In this document: piece by piece, positions 21,844 through 34,261 of the stretch
Numbering within the stretch: the stretch's first letter is position 1
Layout: each line of letters opens with the position of its first letter
Made by a program: the position numbers and the translations under genes
Origin: Anticarsia gemmatalis
Taxonomy: Eukaryota; Arthropoda; Insecta; Lepidoptera; Erebidae
Length of the DNA stretch: 64,000 nt
Assembly (NCBI RefSeq): GCF_050436995.1
Contig: NC_134766.1
Coordinates: 4,402,001 to 4,466,000 of the forward strand
Direction of reading: 5' to 3'
The notes under the pieces: generated by a model
The model's database searches: none
What the model was told of the DNA's origin: nothing
Seen by the model: the letters and a program-made list of their open reading frames with translations, nothing else

Positions 21844-21877
21844 ATGCAATGTTCAAGTAATTCACAAAATTTATCTT

Positions 21878-22080
21878 TTTTATAAAACAACTCCCGCACT
21901 AAGAATTGCTCTTGTGTCGCGGGGACAAACATACAAACAACGGATACAAAGTACAACCAAACCCGAAACAATTATTAGTGGAATGCACAAATAATTGCTC
22001 CGTGTGGAATTCGAACCCACAACCTCGCGTTGCAGTGGTATCGGCATGGCGGCCTAAACCAGTGCGCCACGGAGGCAGTC
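21878..22080 (-). mobile_element. tRNA-derived SINE, family S1
   Basis: Body CAACTCCCGCACTAAG ... ACAATTATTAGTGG and inverted B box GGAATTCGAACCC with CAGTGCGCCACGGAGGCAG at the right end. Confidence 0.7.
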
Positions 22081-22151
22081 CATTATTTCCTGAGATTAGC
22101 GCGTTCAAACAAACAAACAAACTCTTCAGCTTTTATAGTATTAGTATAGAT
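22081..22151 (-). mobile_element. Helitron fragment, family HA 5' end
   Basis: CCTGAGATTAGCGCGTTC ... GTATTAGTATAGA^T is the 5' terminal about 70 nt of an HA element in reverse orientation; it abuts the SINE to its left. Confidence 0.6.
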
Positions 22152-22447
22152 AAGAAAGAGTATGTAGGTATTTATTACTACGAGTATTTGCGTTTTAAGA
22201 CAAACTTTGCTCGGGTGAAGTGAAGCGTGGTGATTATGCTAATGTTACGGCAAGTTCAGCTACTTTTCGTGCCAACAACACACAAAGCACCAAGTTTTCC
22301 CTCACACTACTACCAGAAGATGATTAAAACTCGGCTGCGAAGTAAATATGAATCCTATAGCTATTGCGGTGAGGAATAGGAAATGTGCGTATGTATAAAG
22401 TGATTATTCAACACTAGATGTCTTTTTATTCGAACTAATGTAGTCCT

Positions 22448-22790
22448 GGCCGATTTCATTGAAACCAGACAACTGTGCAGGACTTTGTTTATAGTGGCCA
22501 AGTGTGTGCACAATACACAGGTACACTCTCTGTTCCTTTACTCTCTTAGTCTGGCGGGACGGCTAAACCGACACGACCAGAGAGAGGTCAGGCGCAGGAC
22601 CGACGGCTTCACGTGCTCTTCGAGGCACGGAGGTCTAAGACCTCAACTTCCTAACTCCGGGCAATCTCTGAGAATTTTTAAACAGAAAATCTCAGAAAAG
22701 ACTTTTTGACCCGATCCAGAATTTGAACCTGAGACCTTCTGCGCGGCAATCGCATACACTACCGACCGCGCCATAGAGGCAGTTAATTCG
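22448..22790 (-). mobile_element. tRNA-derived SINE, family S5
   Basis: Inverse of the arrangement at 3690: GACTTTGTTTATAGTGGCC..., GAGGCACGGAGGTC..., ending in an inverted B-box-like segment (CCAGAATTTGAACC) and GCGCCATAGAGGCAG. Confidence 0.55.
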
Positions 22791-22857
22791 AACTAGTAGA
22801 TCCTGAGATAAGCGCGTTCTAACAAACACACTCTTTCGCTTTAGGTATATTGATATA

Positions 22858-23135
22858 TTAGCTGACCCGCGCAACTTCGCTTACGTCACATAAAAGAGAA
22901 TGGGTCAAATTTTCCCCGTTTTTGTAACACTTTTTACTGTTACTCTGCTCCTACCGGTCGTAGCGTGATGATATATAGCCTATAACCTTCCTCGATAAAT
23001 GGGCTATCTAACACTGAAAGAATTTTTCAAATCGGACCAGTAGTTCCCGAGATTAGCGCGTTTAAACAAACAAACAAACAAACTCTATTATAAAGCTGAA
23101 GCTTTATAATATTTGGTATAGTATAGAAGTATAGA
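22858..23135 (-). mobile_element. Non-autonomous Helitron, family HA
   Basis: GCTGACCCGCGCAACTTCGC at the left (TTAG for CTAG) through the GATAAATGGGCTATC block to TATAGA. Near its 5' end, 23087-23110 forms an 11-bp palindrome (ATTATAAAGCT-GA-complement). A further HA scrap lies immediately left at about 22790-22857. Confidence 0.65.
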
Positions 23136-23959
23136 TTACAAATTTGTTCATCTCCATATACTCGTACATTTTGTCAGATCTTGCATACAATAGTATCAGT
23201 ATTATACTTAAGTTAAGCAAGTATTGTGTCCATGTACAGTGAATGTATAATAGTGATAAAAATCACTAGTTTTAATTACGCCATTTGTAGCGTATTTATG
23301 TAAAAAGCATTTGTGTGGGAGTGCGGGCTAATTGCGCGGTGCGGGGCAAATCACAGACCACTCAGACCGCAACGGCCTGCAGAGGGCGCTTTATTGTGAT
23401 TCACTATACGCTCTGCTGACGTAGATATGTATAGCAGTCAATGTGGGACAGTGTTTCTATGTTCAATGTACATGTATTTTGCAAGAATTTTATATTCAAT
23501 ATTGGGTATAACTAATAGTTACAGGACTGAATTAATATTAATTATTGAATCAAAATTACAATTTCTTAGCTTTATTTTTAGTTTGACACTTACGTAGGAC
23601 GCGCAGTTAAGAGCACTCGACTACTTTTAGTAAAAAAAATGTTGTAAGGTTACACTGAAACCGAAATTATTGGGTGTCTTAGTGTTAAATATATATTATG
23701 TGTTTAATTGTGTAAAGTCCTGAAACCAAAGGTCATACAAAACAATACAACCTTACTTATTCTAGTTTAATTGGTCTTTTAGAAACATTATATCTAAGTT
23801 CAATAACAAGCAGAGATCGTCAATAGTTTATTATTACAATAAATAGTGTCATTGGAACTAGTTCTTTCCTGTAAACACTTTTATTATCTCTCCGTCTGCT
23901 ACTTGAAGATATTGTGGTCGTTGTAGGACGAAGTAGTGATGTGGCTATACCTTATTTAT

Positions 23960-24370
23960 ACATAAATAAATAATAAATAAATATCATTGATTTCAAACTA
24001 AGCAGAGCTTGTATTGTGGTAACCAATCTAATAAACATACTTAAATACTTCTAAATATATACATAAATAAATAAACTAGAGGCTGCCCGTGACTTCGTCC
24101 ACGTGGAATCCCTTCCCGTGGAAATCCCGATCCGATAAAAAGTAGCCTATGTGTTATTCTGGTTCTTCAGCTACCTACATCCCAAAATTTAATGGTAATC
24201 GGTTCAGTATTATTTGTGTGAAAGAGTATCATATTCATACATACTCACAAAATTTCGCTATTATAATATTATTAGTAGGATTGGTTCCGAGTAGGATCTG
24301 AACCCGCCACACGCGGCGCTACGGTTATTGCGGCGAGGTGAACACTTTAGCCATTGCCCTAAACTTGCAG
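23960..24370 (-). mobile_element. SINE S2 interrupted by an RTE-like tail
   Basis: S2 body at 23990-24070 and S2 tRNA-like head at 24290-24370 flank an RTE-like LINE 3' end at about 24075-24285 (GCTGCCCGTGACTTCGTCC ... TATTAGTAGGAT). Part of the S2 body is missing at the junction. Confidence 0.55.
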
Positions 24371-24775
24371 TAAAGTAAAAGATACTAAATCCAAAAATAC
24401 AAATCTAGAAACCAAACTTAAAATATTATTCTTCAACCGGAAAATACAATAAAAGCGTATAAAACAAAATGCTGCAATTTTGTCGAGTCGCTAGTACCCG
24501 CTAGCGGTAACAAGGCTCTCATGAATATTGCGCGCCACTCGACTTCGCTCGCATTTCCCGCAGTTGCACGGATCAGAACGATTTTCGTGCAATTTCAGCA
24601 AAAGTGCAACGTGTAGTGCCTGTGTATGGAATATTATTGGAAAAAGATTTCAGGCGACAAATAAAATCTCTTGCGAATATGTGGTTTCTTGTTGTTTATA
24701 TACAGTTTAAAGCTTAATTTAAAACGTGTATGTGTTACTGTTATGCGGCTTTATTAAAAGCTTCTTACCTTATAA

Positions 24776-24905
24776 AAATCACGATCTGTGGGTTAAGCAA
24801 ACCCTGGCGCGGTCATTCCATAGATAGGTGACAGAATTGTGGTATTAGATCTAAGCGTCTCCGTGCTTCGGAGGGCACGTAAGAAATCAGTACCGCTACA
24901 GGCGA
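24776..24905 (+). mobile_element. 5S rRNA-like SINE, family 5S-A, truncated
   Basis: ACGATCTGTGGGTTAAGCAA ... GCGCGGTCATTCC ... TAGGTGAC keeps 5S order; 3' part lost after CAGTACCG. Confidence 0.6.
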
Positions 24906-25379
24906 CTATTTAAATATACCAATATTTAAACAGTAGTCAGCACATCACTACACTGTTTATTTATTCACCCAAACTTATAGGTTCAATGTGACAAGTAGGG
25001 CACAAATATTCTAACAAATATAGTCTACGAATTTGTATTTTTATAGGTTATTGACCCTAATAGCGTTACTTAAGACATCGATAATCAATTTTATGTCTGT
25101 TTTGTTTATGTTCGACCTTAATGGCGTATTCTATCGACGTAATAATAAAATAATGAGTAAAGAACTATATGTCTTTGTCCGATCTTAGATTAGAATGTTT
25201 GTTTGTTTATGACTCTATAGCTCGGTTGGTAGTGTATCTGTCTGCTGACGGTGTCCTGGGTTTGATTCAGGCTATTCTAAATATACCTCCATTCAAGTCA
25301 TACTTTACATGCAAGATTATTGACAAAATCGTTGATCTATTACAGCTGACGATATATATTATTTTTAAACAAATTTCAT

Positions 25380-25555
25380 GCATGCAAGGTTTCATCACAA
25401 TGTTTTCCTTCACCGTTAGAGTAAGTGATAATTTATTTCTTATACACACATAACTTCGAAAAGTCATTAGTGTGTTGCCTCGGGTTCGAACCGTCGACCA
25501 CTTACGTTGGAAGTACCAATTTAAACCATTCGGCTATCACTTCTGACTTACGAAA
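25380..25555 (-). mobile_element. tRNA-derived SINE, family S4
   Basis: Body GCATGCAAGGTTTCATC ... and inverted B box GGGTTCGAACCGTCGACC with CATTCGGCTATCAC; same unit as the plus copy at 27396. Confidence 0.6.
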
Positions 25556-26213
25556 ATTTACACGAAATGTTCGATCCAAGTTTGCAACTCGTCTCAAACT
25601 GCAGCGAGCAACTAGTTAGTGCAACAAAGATTCCATTTACTCTGCACAGTTCGGAGAGTAATTGCGTTAGCACCCGATGTAACTCGATTATGAAGAGAAC
25701 AAGCTCTGACGGTTTCAGCGCAGGCTTGTGAGAAGGTATTTTAACTAGTTTGAACTATTGAAATGGTTGGTATTTATTGTACTACTACCACCTAGATTAC
25801 AGAGATAGTCATCAGGAAATAGCAGTTTTAAAACTTACTCTACGTACAAACATTGTCTAAATTTTCAACACAAGCACTCCACTAATTTCGTATTCAAATT
25901 CCAATATAAATATTCAATAACATTCAAATGCATACCACAATTAAATTACATCAAAATGTACAAATATCGGCAGCAAAACAACATTTACGATCGTCCGCGA
26001 TTTACACAACAAACCGGTGACCACAGACCACTGGAATTAATTCCTGAATCGTACCTAATCGAAATTTTATTAACCGTAAACAGTCGACGAAATTAAAGCG
26101 CTTTACCTTACTACATTTGTATTGTGTTGTGTTGAGTAACGGAGACCGGTGGAATTGTAGTGTCTAATTTTGTTCAAATTCTAAATAACAGAAAAAGAAA
26201 AAATATTGCTAAG

Positions 26214-26436
26214 GTCAATTTGGGTAACTTTGAATCATTTGGGTAACATTGAACGTGGGAATTTGAACTAGTTTCGATTATTTTTTCATATGAAACCAAC
26301 ACACTTGATAAAAGTTTGCAAAACTAAAATAAATCTTTATCAATTGTGTTGGTTTCATATGAAAAAATAATCGAAACTAGTTCAAATTCCCACGTTCAAT
26401 ATGTTACCCAAATGATTTAAAGTTACCCATATTGAC
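26214..26436. repeat. Long near-perfect inverted repeat
   Basis: Arms at 26214-26313 and 26336-26436 pair over about 100 nt with only a few mismatches and one 2-nt bulge, around a 22-nt spacer. The outer ends are GTCAAT...ATTGAC. It is non-coding. It could be a fold-back MITE, or, if transcribed, a long double-stranded hairpin RNA. Confidence 0.85.
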
Positions 26437-27395
26437 TGTACTTTAACATGAAGTCCCCTCGCCGCCTCTCTGTCTGTTTCGGTCACCTTTTTATGCAATT
26501 TTTAACAAATAAGAAAGAGCTATTCCGGAGGGTAGTTTAGTGTATAGTTGTAAGGGTGTCTAGAATAACTTTCTAACCCATGCAGCAGCATATAAAAATA
26601 TATTATTTCATTTTAGTTGTTAGGTTAGGCCTGCGTGATTTTATTAACTTTATCTGAAAATTTTTCTTGTGATTGTGTATAACCAAAAATACCATTTTAA
26701 TGACAAATTATGTGATAAGCTACTAAACAGATTGCCGGTACGTCGTCGTATTTCAGACGAAGTCACAAACAAGTGCTGGTAAAATAATAAATACTTTAAA
26801 ATCATTCCAATCTCCTTTTAAATAAATCCATGAATATTATTTAATACCAATGCGATATTACTTAGCCCGCAATAGACATCGTTGCGATCCCAAAGAGATT
26901 TTGTTTCTAAAACAGACTTCACTTAGAAAAATTGTTCTGTACTGCCATTTTGTTTGAAAACAATCCTTAGGTACAAACTTGGAAAGGTAGTGAACACTTC
27001 TAAAACACAACAAGTTTGCTGCAGACTGTCATTGCTACGAAAGACTGTATGAACATTTAATTTTGTTCACTCAAACAAAATCCAACCGTATTGTAAAGTA
27101 TACAAAGTGCATTATCTCTTGATGTTTGTATTTCCAGTTCACCTATAAAATAAGGCCTGATGCAAACTAGAGGAGGCGCGGCGAAGATACTAATAATAAG
27201 TTATAATTCTTTGTTATTTAGTATTACGTAGTTAGCTTTTTATTACATGTGTTTTTAATTATATTTAGTTCGAGATGCCTACAGGCAAACCGTAAAATTT
27301 TGTCGGAATATGTGTGAATATATGTATGTACTCAATTACTGAATAATAAATAAATCATGTTATTAATAAATCGATTCAAAGCAAGCCTTGTAAGT

Positions 27396-27560
27396 AGTAG
27401 TGATAGCCGAGTGGTATAAGTTGGTCGACGGTTTAAACCAAGGCAACACACCAATGACTTTTAAAAGTAATTATTGAAATAGTGTATTAGAAATAATTAT
27501 CTCTTGCTCTAACGGTGAAGGAAAACATCGTAATAAAACCTTGCATGCCTAAAAATTGTT
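27396..27560 (+). mobile_element. tRNA-derived SINE, family S4
   Basis: GTGATAGCCGAGTGGTATAA (A box) and GTCGACGGTTTAAACC (decayed B box), then body to TTGCATGCC. Confidence 0.6.
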
Positions 27561-27760
27561 AAATACATATTTTTAGGGCACTCAAAGTTTCCAACCCGCA
27601 CTAGGCTAGCGTGGTGGAGACAAGTCCTTACCCCCTCCTTTATGAGACCCTTACCCAGCAGTGGGACAGTTTTTTCTTTTTTTTCTCAACCCATATCTGT
27701 CCCATTGCATGGCAAGGGTCTCCTCCCGCAAGAGGGGGAGGGGTTAGGCATTGAGTCCAG
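27560..27760. repeat. Inverted pair of LINE 3' tails
   Basis: GCCAACCCGCAC...CTTACCCAGCAGTGGGACAG reads left to right, and about 30 nt later its rough complement CTGTCCCATTGCATGGCAAG...CTCCTCCCGC reads away. Both are copies of a common lepidopteran LINE tail. Confidence 0.5.
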
Positions 27761-28052
27761 TGGGTTAAAATATCAGTATCTTCGCCGCGCCTCCACTAGT
27801 TTGCGTAAAGCCTTAGGAGTACAGTAGCGAAGCAAAATAAACAAAATGTTTGATTGTAAACACGTTGCAAACGATCGTTTGAAGCCGCTATTTTTAGGTT
27901 ATATTGCACTGGACTCTGCTAGCTATTTATTATGACCAGGTGGCTACTTTATACGAATATCGATATTTACGAAATCATAATTATTTACTATATTTAGAAA
28001 TACGATATGTAGTTCTTTAAAAAACAAAGCACTACAACTTTCCCTCCCCGGA

Positions 28053-28205
28053 CGTAGATCCAGAGGACGGCCCAAAACTAGATGGGAAACTATAGTGCAG
28101 AAAGATATGAGTGAGTGTGAGGTTTCCGAAGACCATGTCCAGGATAGAGCGAAGTGGAGGAGAAAGACCAGAAATCTTGACCCCACTACCATATGGTATT
28201 CATAG
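28053..28205 (+). pseudogene. LINE (RTE-like) polymerase C-terminal fragment
   Basis: A frame ending in a stop at 28203-28205 reads RGRPKTRWETIVQKDM ... DRAKWRRKTR ... DPTTIWYS. This is the usual C-terminus of RTE-type LINE polymerases in insects (RGRPxxRW near the start, DPTT(I/M)W at the end). The rest of the ORF is absent. Confidence 0.65.
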
Positions 28206-29069
28206 CATGGAAGAAAGAGAATATGCAGTTATTTAAACAAAATGAGCAAAAAAAAAAATATATAATAATAAAATAAATTTATTGTTATTAATTTATTCTT
28301 AATTACTTTTTAAATGTCATTTATAAAACAATCTTGTATTTTCGTTGGAATCAAACAAGTGTCTCTTAAAACGTTTCAGTTTATAATTTAATTTCAAAAT
28401 TATTACCAAAAATATTACAAAGTATGAGTGTTTTGGTATTTTTTTACAAGTCCCAGTCCTAGTTGACTAAATATGAGTAAGTCTCAACCTGTAAAACACA
28501 AACTTGTGTCTTTATAGAGCGTAAACGTTTATACTGTCGTTAATAGCCGGCTGTACTGCTAGTATATCGTTATTTGAGGAACAGGTCTTACTGACAGCAA
28601 CTAGCCTGTACACTAACGTGAAAAATATGTAAACTTACTTATTCATAATATATATTAGAAGTAGATAACTTAAGCGTAATTGTGTACAATTCAATTTAAT
28701 TATCTCTCTATCTCTAAAAGTTTGAGCAGCCGTATATCAAACACATTTGACTTCAGCGGCTAGGTATAACAAATGCAAGTAAAGTGCTCGCTCTCAGTGG
28801 TGCCTCGAACAATAGTAAAGTGTTTATGCCACAATAATCACGACGGTCAAGTAGTACGGTGTAAAAATACTTTATGATTAGTTCTCTTGTGAAACATACG
28901 ATTACGCTATTCTTAGTTAGACTGCGATGATTGTTTCAGTTCCTACTTGCATATACACATAACGTTATGTCTGTCATACCCATGTAGGCCGAGTTGTATG
29001 AAATACGCCCGCTTTTCGCCATTAAAAAATCTAGTTTTATGTTATTGAGGGCGAGCCTATTGCCATATT

Positions 29070-29155
29070 TTACTTTTGTACTTTATGTTTGATGTTTGTA
29101 TGTTTGTAAAATCCCCGCGACATAAGAGCAATTCTTAGTGCGGAGTTGTCTTACA
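29070..29155 (+). mobile_element. SINE S1, 3' part
   Basis: GTATGTTTGTAAAATCCCCG ... GCAATTCTTAGTGCGG, without the tRNA-like head. Confidence 0.55.
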
Positions 29156-29797
29156 TTTACTAAAAAAGAAAGAATACCGAGCACGTTACCACACTCCGGA
29201 AGTCCGGACTACTATTAAGAATAATCAATAAATATGAGACTCTTGCGTTATCTAATATAAATTAGAAATAGTCACGTAAGTAGCACTTTGTCTGACACAG
29301 GGATCGAACCTCGACGTGATTCGTAGTTGGAAACTGATGTGTATACTGTATGCTGCTACAACTATGCGTTGTATTTGTATAAGAAACCCTTCTTTTAGTG
29401 TAGAATCTGGTTGTACTTTGTAGTAACGTTTTGTATGATGTAAATGACACGACATCAATTCTTATAATCGAAGTTGTATTCTAAAAATAGACAAATCATC
29501 TATAATTAGTTGTTTGTAATAAGCAACAAATTTGCATAAACAAACAATAAAACAATTCCACAAAATCTATTTGAATCGTGTAATGTCCGTCATTTTCCAT
29601 TATTTACGTAACTCTTGAACATATATTATGTTTCACGGACATATTATTGATAGTTTCGTGGAACTTATTGTGTTACATCTGGTACATTTCCGACTGTCAT
29701 CGTTTATGAAACACAATGTACACAAATTTTATGTGTTCTTTTTATGTACTAGCGATTTTCTCGACTTCGCCCGGACTGTACACAACATCAATACTAA

Positions 29798-30043
29798 TCA
29801 ATACTAATATTATAAAGCTGAAGAGTTTGTTTGTTTGAACACGCTAATCTCAAGAACAATTAGTCCGATTTGAAAAATTCTTTCAGTGTTTGATAGCCCA
29901 TTCATCGAGGAAGGCTACAGGCTATATATCATCACGCTACGACCAATAGGAGCAGAGAAGCAGTAAAAAATGTTTCAAAAATGGGAAAAATTATGACCCA
30001 TTCTCTCTTATGTGACGCAAGCGAAGTTGCGCGGGTCAGCTAG
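29798..30043 (+). mobile_element. Non-autonomous Helitron, family HA, full length
   Basis: A^TCAATACTAATATTATAAAG to CGCAAGCGAAGTTGCG hairpin and CGGGTCAGCTAG^T. The 5' terminus is preceded by a partial repeat of itself (CAATACTAATC). Confidence 0.78.
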
Positions 30044-30490
30044 TAAGGAATAATCCTTTGGTATTTGGTACCTTCCAAACAATATCATATGATTATTATC
30101 AAGATCTACCTCTACATTATACAAGTATATTCACAATTTTTTCCCCAAGTTACTACTTACTAAGCATAGATTCATAATAATCAATTCACGAGCCGTAAAA
30201 TTGACAATGACATTGATTCCACCAGGAATTGTTTTTAAAAATTCTGAATTCTGTCTCTTGAAGTTGTGTCGATCTATTTTGAGTATGTTTGTTAAAAATG
30301 ACAAATTGCCTATTTCAGAGTTTCAAAAAGAACAAAGCCAGGTATCTTCGTTAGTGCAACAATAGGCTCTGACACGAAACAATATGGGCATTGTAATTGG
30401 ATCACGGCGTAGAGTGCATCGCTGCGGGCGCGTGGTACTCACAAACTTGTACCGACGCGCTACTAATTACATTGTACCCTGTACTGAAAT

Positions 30491-30830
30491 GTACTGTAAA
30501 ATAGAAGCCTTATTTACGTAATTTACATATCTATACTAGTATTATAAAGCTGAAGAGTATGTTTCTTTGTTTGAACGCGCTCATCTCAGGAATTACTGAG
30601 CCGATTTGAAAAATTATTTCAGTGTTAGGTAGCCCATTTATCGAGGAAGGCTATAGGTTATATATCATCACGCGAAGACCAATAGGAGCAGAGTACCAGT
30701 AAAAAATGTTACAAAAGCGGGGAAAAATTTTTCGTCGTCACAATATAAGGCTTATATTGTGACGCAAGCGAAGTTGCGCGAATCAGCTATTGTACTGTAA
30801 AACGGGAGCTTTATTTACGTAATTTAGATA
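30491..30830 (+). mobile_element. Helitron (HA) between direct repeats
   Basis: The element 30530-30790 (TCTATACTAGTATT to CAGCTAT^T) has about 40 nt on its left (30491-30529, GTACTGTAAAATAGAAGCC) repeated on its right (30791-30830, GTACTGTAAAACGGGAGCT) with some mismatches. Inside, 30737-30763 forms a 12-bp palindrome just before the terminal hairpin. Confidence 0.7.
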
Positions 30831-30852
30831 TACATACATACATACATACATA
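30831..30852. repeat. (CATA)n microsatellite
   Basis: About five tandem CATA units. Confidence 0.8.
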
Positions 30853-30924
30853 ACATTATGCTTGATTAGGTCTAGGCAGAGGTGTATTGAAATGACCGCG
30901 CGTAACGTCGTCAACACTTTAGTG

Positions 30925-31128
30925 GGTACGATCTGTGAGTTAAGCAACCGTTGCCGCGGTAATTCTATAGATGGGTGACCGCATAGTGGTATTTGAATTA
31001 AGCGTTGAGCGAAAAGTTGGTCCCGGCTGTTGTCAATTAAGATAACAGTCGTTTAGCCATGTCAAAAGCCTTTCGGGTGGCTTGAATGACTTTGACACTA
31101 GGTTGACCACTAACCATACAATAGGTAG
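30925..31128 (+). mobile_element. 5S rRNA-like SINE, family 5S-A
   Basis: ACGATCTGTGAGTTAAGCAA, GCGGTAATTCTATAGATGGG, TGACCGC in 5S order, then GGTCCCGGCTGTTGTC and the CACTAGGTTGACCAC tail. Confidence 0.68.
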
Positions 31129-31431
31129 ATACATAGATAGATATAACTAAATATTTTCTAACAGAAATATGTTATGTACAAACGCATATCTAAAACGTGA
31201 ACCATTTAAATCCACAATACTTAAAGCCAGTACAAACACCGATCGTAATTTGAATCACAATTCGTGATCGTATTCCCCGCGGGAACCAATCGATTGTCAG
31301 ACTTCAGCGCAATTACGAGTAACTCGCCCTTCCCGCGATACCAAACAAATTGAACTTGTACGTACAAGCGCTTTTCTAAATTAAACTTGTTTTGTTGAAT
31401 GTTGAAGGGAGAGATTTGTTTTTATTTTAAA

Positions 31432-31616
31432 CTAGCTGACCCAGCAAACGTTGTATTGCCATATAAATAAAAAAATGGTCACTTAGGGACTTGAAAAATA
31501 GATGTTGGCCGATTCTCGGACCTACTCAATGTGCTCACAAAATTTCATAAAAATCGGTCAAGCCGTTTCGGAGGAGTATGGTAACGAAAACTGTGACGCG
31601 AGAATTTTTTATATTA
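31432..31616 (-). mobile_element. Non-autonomous Helitron, family HB
   Basis: CTAGCTGACCCAGCAAACG to TTTTTTATATTAA; the 5' TC is mutated, the A before CTAG is kept. Confidence 0.7.
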
Positions 31617-31917
31617 ATTAAATATTATTTTACCAAGTAGCGTGCTTTATTCACGGGAACGGGTGAGATTATTTGTATGTATTTGCCTGCCCGTAGTATA
31701 TCCCATTGCTAATCATGAGGTTTAAGGCTCGATCTCCGGGTCAAGCAAAGTAAAATTGGTATTTTTAAATTTATATTAAAATCTTTCTTAATAGTAGCCC
31801 AGTTTTCAGTACCTAGCCCATTAAATAGCAATAAGCTCGCCCCCTATTACATAAGACTAACATTGTAATGGTCTACACCTTCGAGTGTAACAGACATGAT
31901 GTTATGTATGCATATTT

Positions 31918-32280
31918 AATATATATCGCTACTTAGCCTTTGTTCCGAACTATGGTGGAGTCGGCTTCCAGTCTCACCGATTGCAGCTGGATACCAGTAT
32001 TTTTCATGGAGCGACTGCCTATCTGACCTCCACAACCCAGTACCTGGGCTATAACACGATACCCTTCGGTAAGACTGGTTGTCAGACTTTCAAGCTTCCG
32101 ACTACTGTTAACAACTGTCAAAGATCTTCGAAAATGACAGCCCACAATTTAACGTGACCTCCGAAACACGGAGGAACTCGATATGTATAAGATTGTCTCC
32201 CATCCACAGACCAACCTCGGCGAGCATAGCTTAACCTCAGAGATCAATCCGCGCGGCTGTTGTTAACTAAGCCACGAGCT
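31918..32280 (-). mobile_element. 5S rRNA-like SINE, family 5S-B, near full length
   Basis: (TA)n tail at the left, body, then inverted GTCTCCCATCCACAG and GCTTAACCTCAGAGATC and AAGCCACGAGC at the right. The GGACC of the body is deleted near 32140. Confidence 0.65.
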
Positions 32281-32814
32281 CCTCATGTATGCATATTAGA
32301 TCACTTCTAATAAAAAACACCATTAAGCAAGACTAATAGATAGTACTTTCTTAAGTCTACGAATCGGTACTCTCGCATCTCCTTAACTACGTACTTTGCT
32401 AAATAATTTATCTGAATAGAAAAAAGCCATTAAGTGGAACCTTTTTTGCCCGAATTAAGGAACTTAACTTTAATAGCTCTATAAATTAGACACTAAGGCC
32501 TGATAAAGACCTGTATATTTTTTCCAGCCTGGAAATTATATTGGGTCTTCTCGTAATAAATAGCTGGTAGTATTTTGGGAGGCGATACTGCCCATGAATT
32601 TGAACTTAACTCTCAATTCTATCAAAACTACTTAACTAATTTTGACAAAAATTCGTGCACAGATAGTTTACAAACTGGATTAACATACCTATAGAATACT
32701 TCTATCCCATGACATGTTTCCACTCGGACGGGATCGCGGGCACAAACTAGTGAAACGATTGTAATAACACTACATTATTTACGTTTTTAAACTCTCGCGA
32801 TTTTTTCACATAAT

Positions 32815-33062
32815 ATTGTAATGCAATGGGTCTTAAACGCGATTGAAAATTAAAGGTTAGGATACCTTATTTGTTCACCCGACGTTTCGATCGAAATACA
32901 TCGACCGTGGTAACGGGCTGACTGATGTGGCTGCTAAGCGTCGTCTTCTTGCGGCGCGAGTTTCGACGCCTGCCCTCATATGGTTTTCACTGAGTATACA
33001 TATTGTTCGGAATTGTCGGTACTCCGACACACAACACTAACCACGTCTTTACACTGGCGCGT
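32815..33062. repeat. Unclassified interspersed repeat
   Basis: TTAAACGCGATTG ... CACCCGACGTTTCGATCG ... GGGCTGACTGATGTGGCTGC ... TGTCGGTACTCCGACACACA. Partly similar scraps recur at 41536-41590 and 45140-45220. I recognise it as a recurrent lepidopteran repeat but cannot class it. Confidence 0.4.
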
Positions 33063-33079
33063 TACTTCACTTTTTTTGT

Positions 33080-33333
33080 TTTATCGTATGGTTAGTGGTC
33101 AACCTAGTGTCAAAGTTGTTCAAACCACCCGAGAGGCCTTTGACATAGCTTAACGACTGTTATCTTAGTAGACAACAGCCGGGGCCGACTTTCTACGTAC
33201 CCTCCGAAGCACGGAGATGCCCAGCTCAAATACCCCTATGCGGTCACCCATCTATGTAATGACCGCGCCAACGGTTGCTTAACCCACAGATCGTTTACCA
33301 ACCGGTGAGCGCAACTGGCTATGGGCGCCTACG
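33080..33333 (-). mobile_element. 5S rRNA-like SINE, family 5S-A, near full length
   Basis: Best antisense copy: GTGGTCAACCTAGTGTC body, GCGGTCACCCATCTATG, GCTTAACCCACAGATCG, and the 5' flank ACCGGTGAGCGCAACTGG. Confidence 0.7.
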
Positions 33334-33763
33334 CGTTACGTCACTACATTATTATAACACAAACAACTCACTGAGCTAATAAAAGGAGAGTTGTTGAAAC
33401 AAATCTGTGTTCGTTGTAAACAAATGCTGACCATGACCTAGTCGCAGTTGTTCAGTCGCTTTAGTCACTGTAGTCGCTCAGTCGCTCAGTCTCTCAACTC
33501 TCATTTCACAAGTCGAGAACCTTTTATGTGTTGTTCTTTCTTACTATTTCAATTAGCTTCTTAGTGAAAACAGGTGGAAACTGACTTTTACCAAGGCCAA
33601 TTTAAGTAATTAAAAAATGTTTTAAATATTAGTTTCGTTCCAAACAAACTCAAAAAAGGCAACACACCAATGATTTTGCGAAGTTTTGTCTATAGAAATA
33701 ATTAATTTATGGATATAGGATAACATCGTGATTCAAACCTTGCATGCCTGGTAGCGTAATTCA

Positions 33764-33915
33764 CTATAGCCGGTACGGTCGAGTATCGAGAGTTTGACAT
33801 TTAAAATATACTGCCAAAATAGTTCCTACGATGCCCGCTAGGGGGTCTGATAAGATTTTCGTTCCAAATTTTGCGATAACTAGCCGGTTTTCGGAAGTCG
33901 ATAGTGGTAGACTCG
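33764..33915. mobile_element. MITE, TCTCTAC family
   Basis: TATAGCCGGTACGGTCGAG to GTCGATAGTGGTAGACTCG with the shared CTGCCAAAATAGTTCCTACG interior. Confidence 0.55.
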
Positions 33916-34261
33916 AAGCCTTAGCTCTCCCTTATTCCAAGAGGTGATCCTTGCCCAGCAGTGGGACAGTTACGATTTTTTTATATTTTATTTCAAGCAC
34001 TTTAAACCGGAATGCTCGTAATTGTCGGAATAGCATTCCTCTACACATAAACAGAATGTTTAAAGTTCCGATTCACAAATAAACCTTGACCAAGAGCACT
34101 CCAACAAAGCTTCTCTGAATTATTGATACCATTTCCTACATTCTCTACAATAAATGCATCTGCATTGAAAATGATCGCTTATTTCGAGGAAACTGTAGCA
34201 TATTATATCGAATGTATCGTATGTATGTATGTATCGAAAGAATATTGGTTTAAGCATATAA

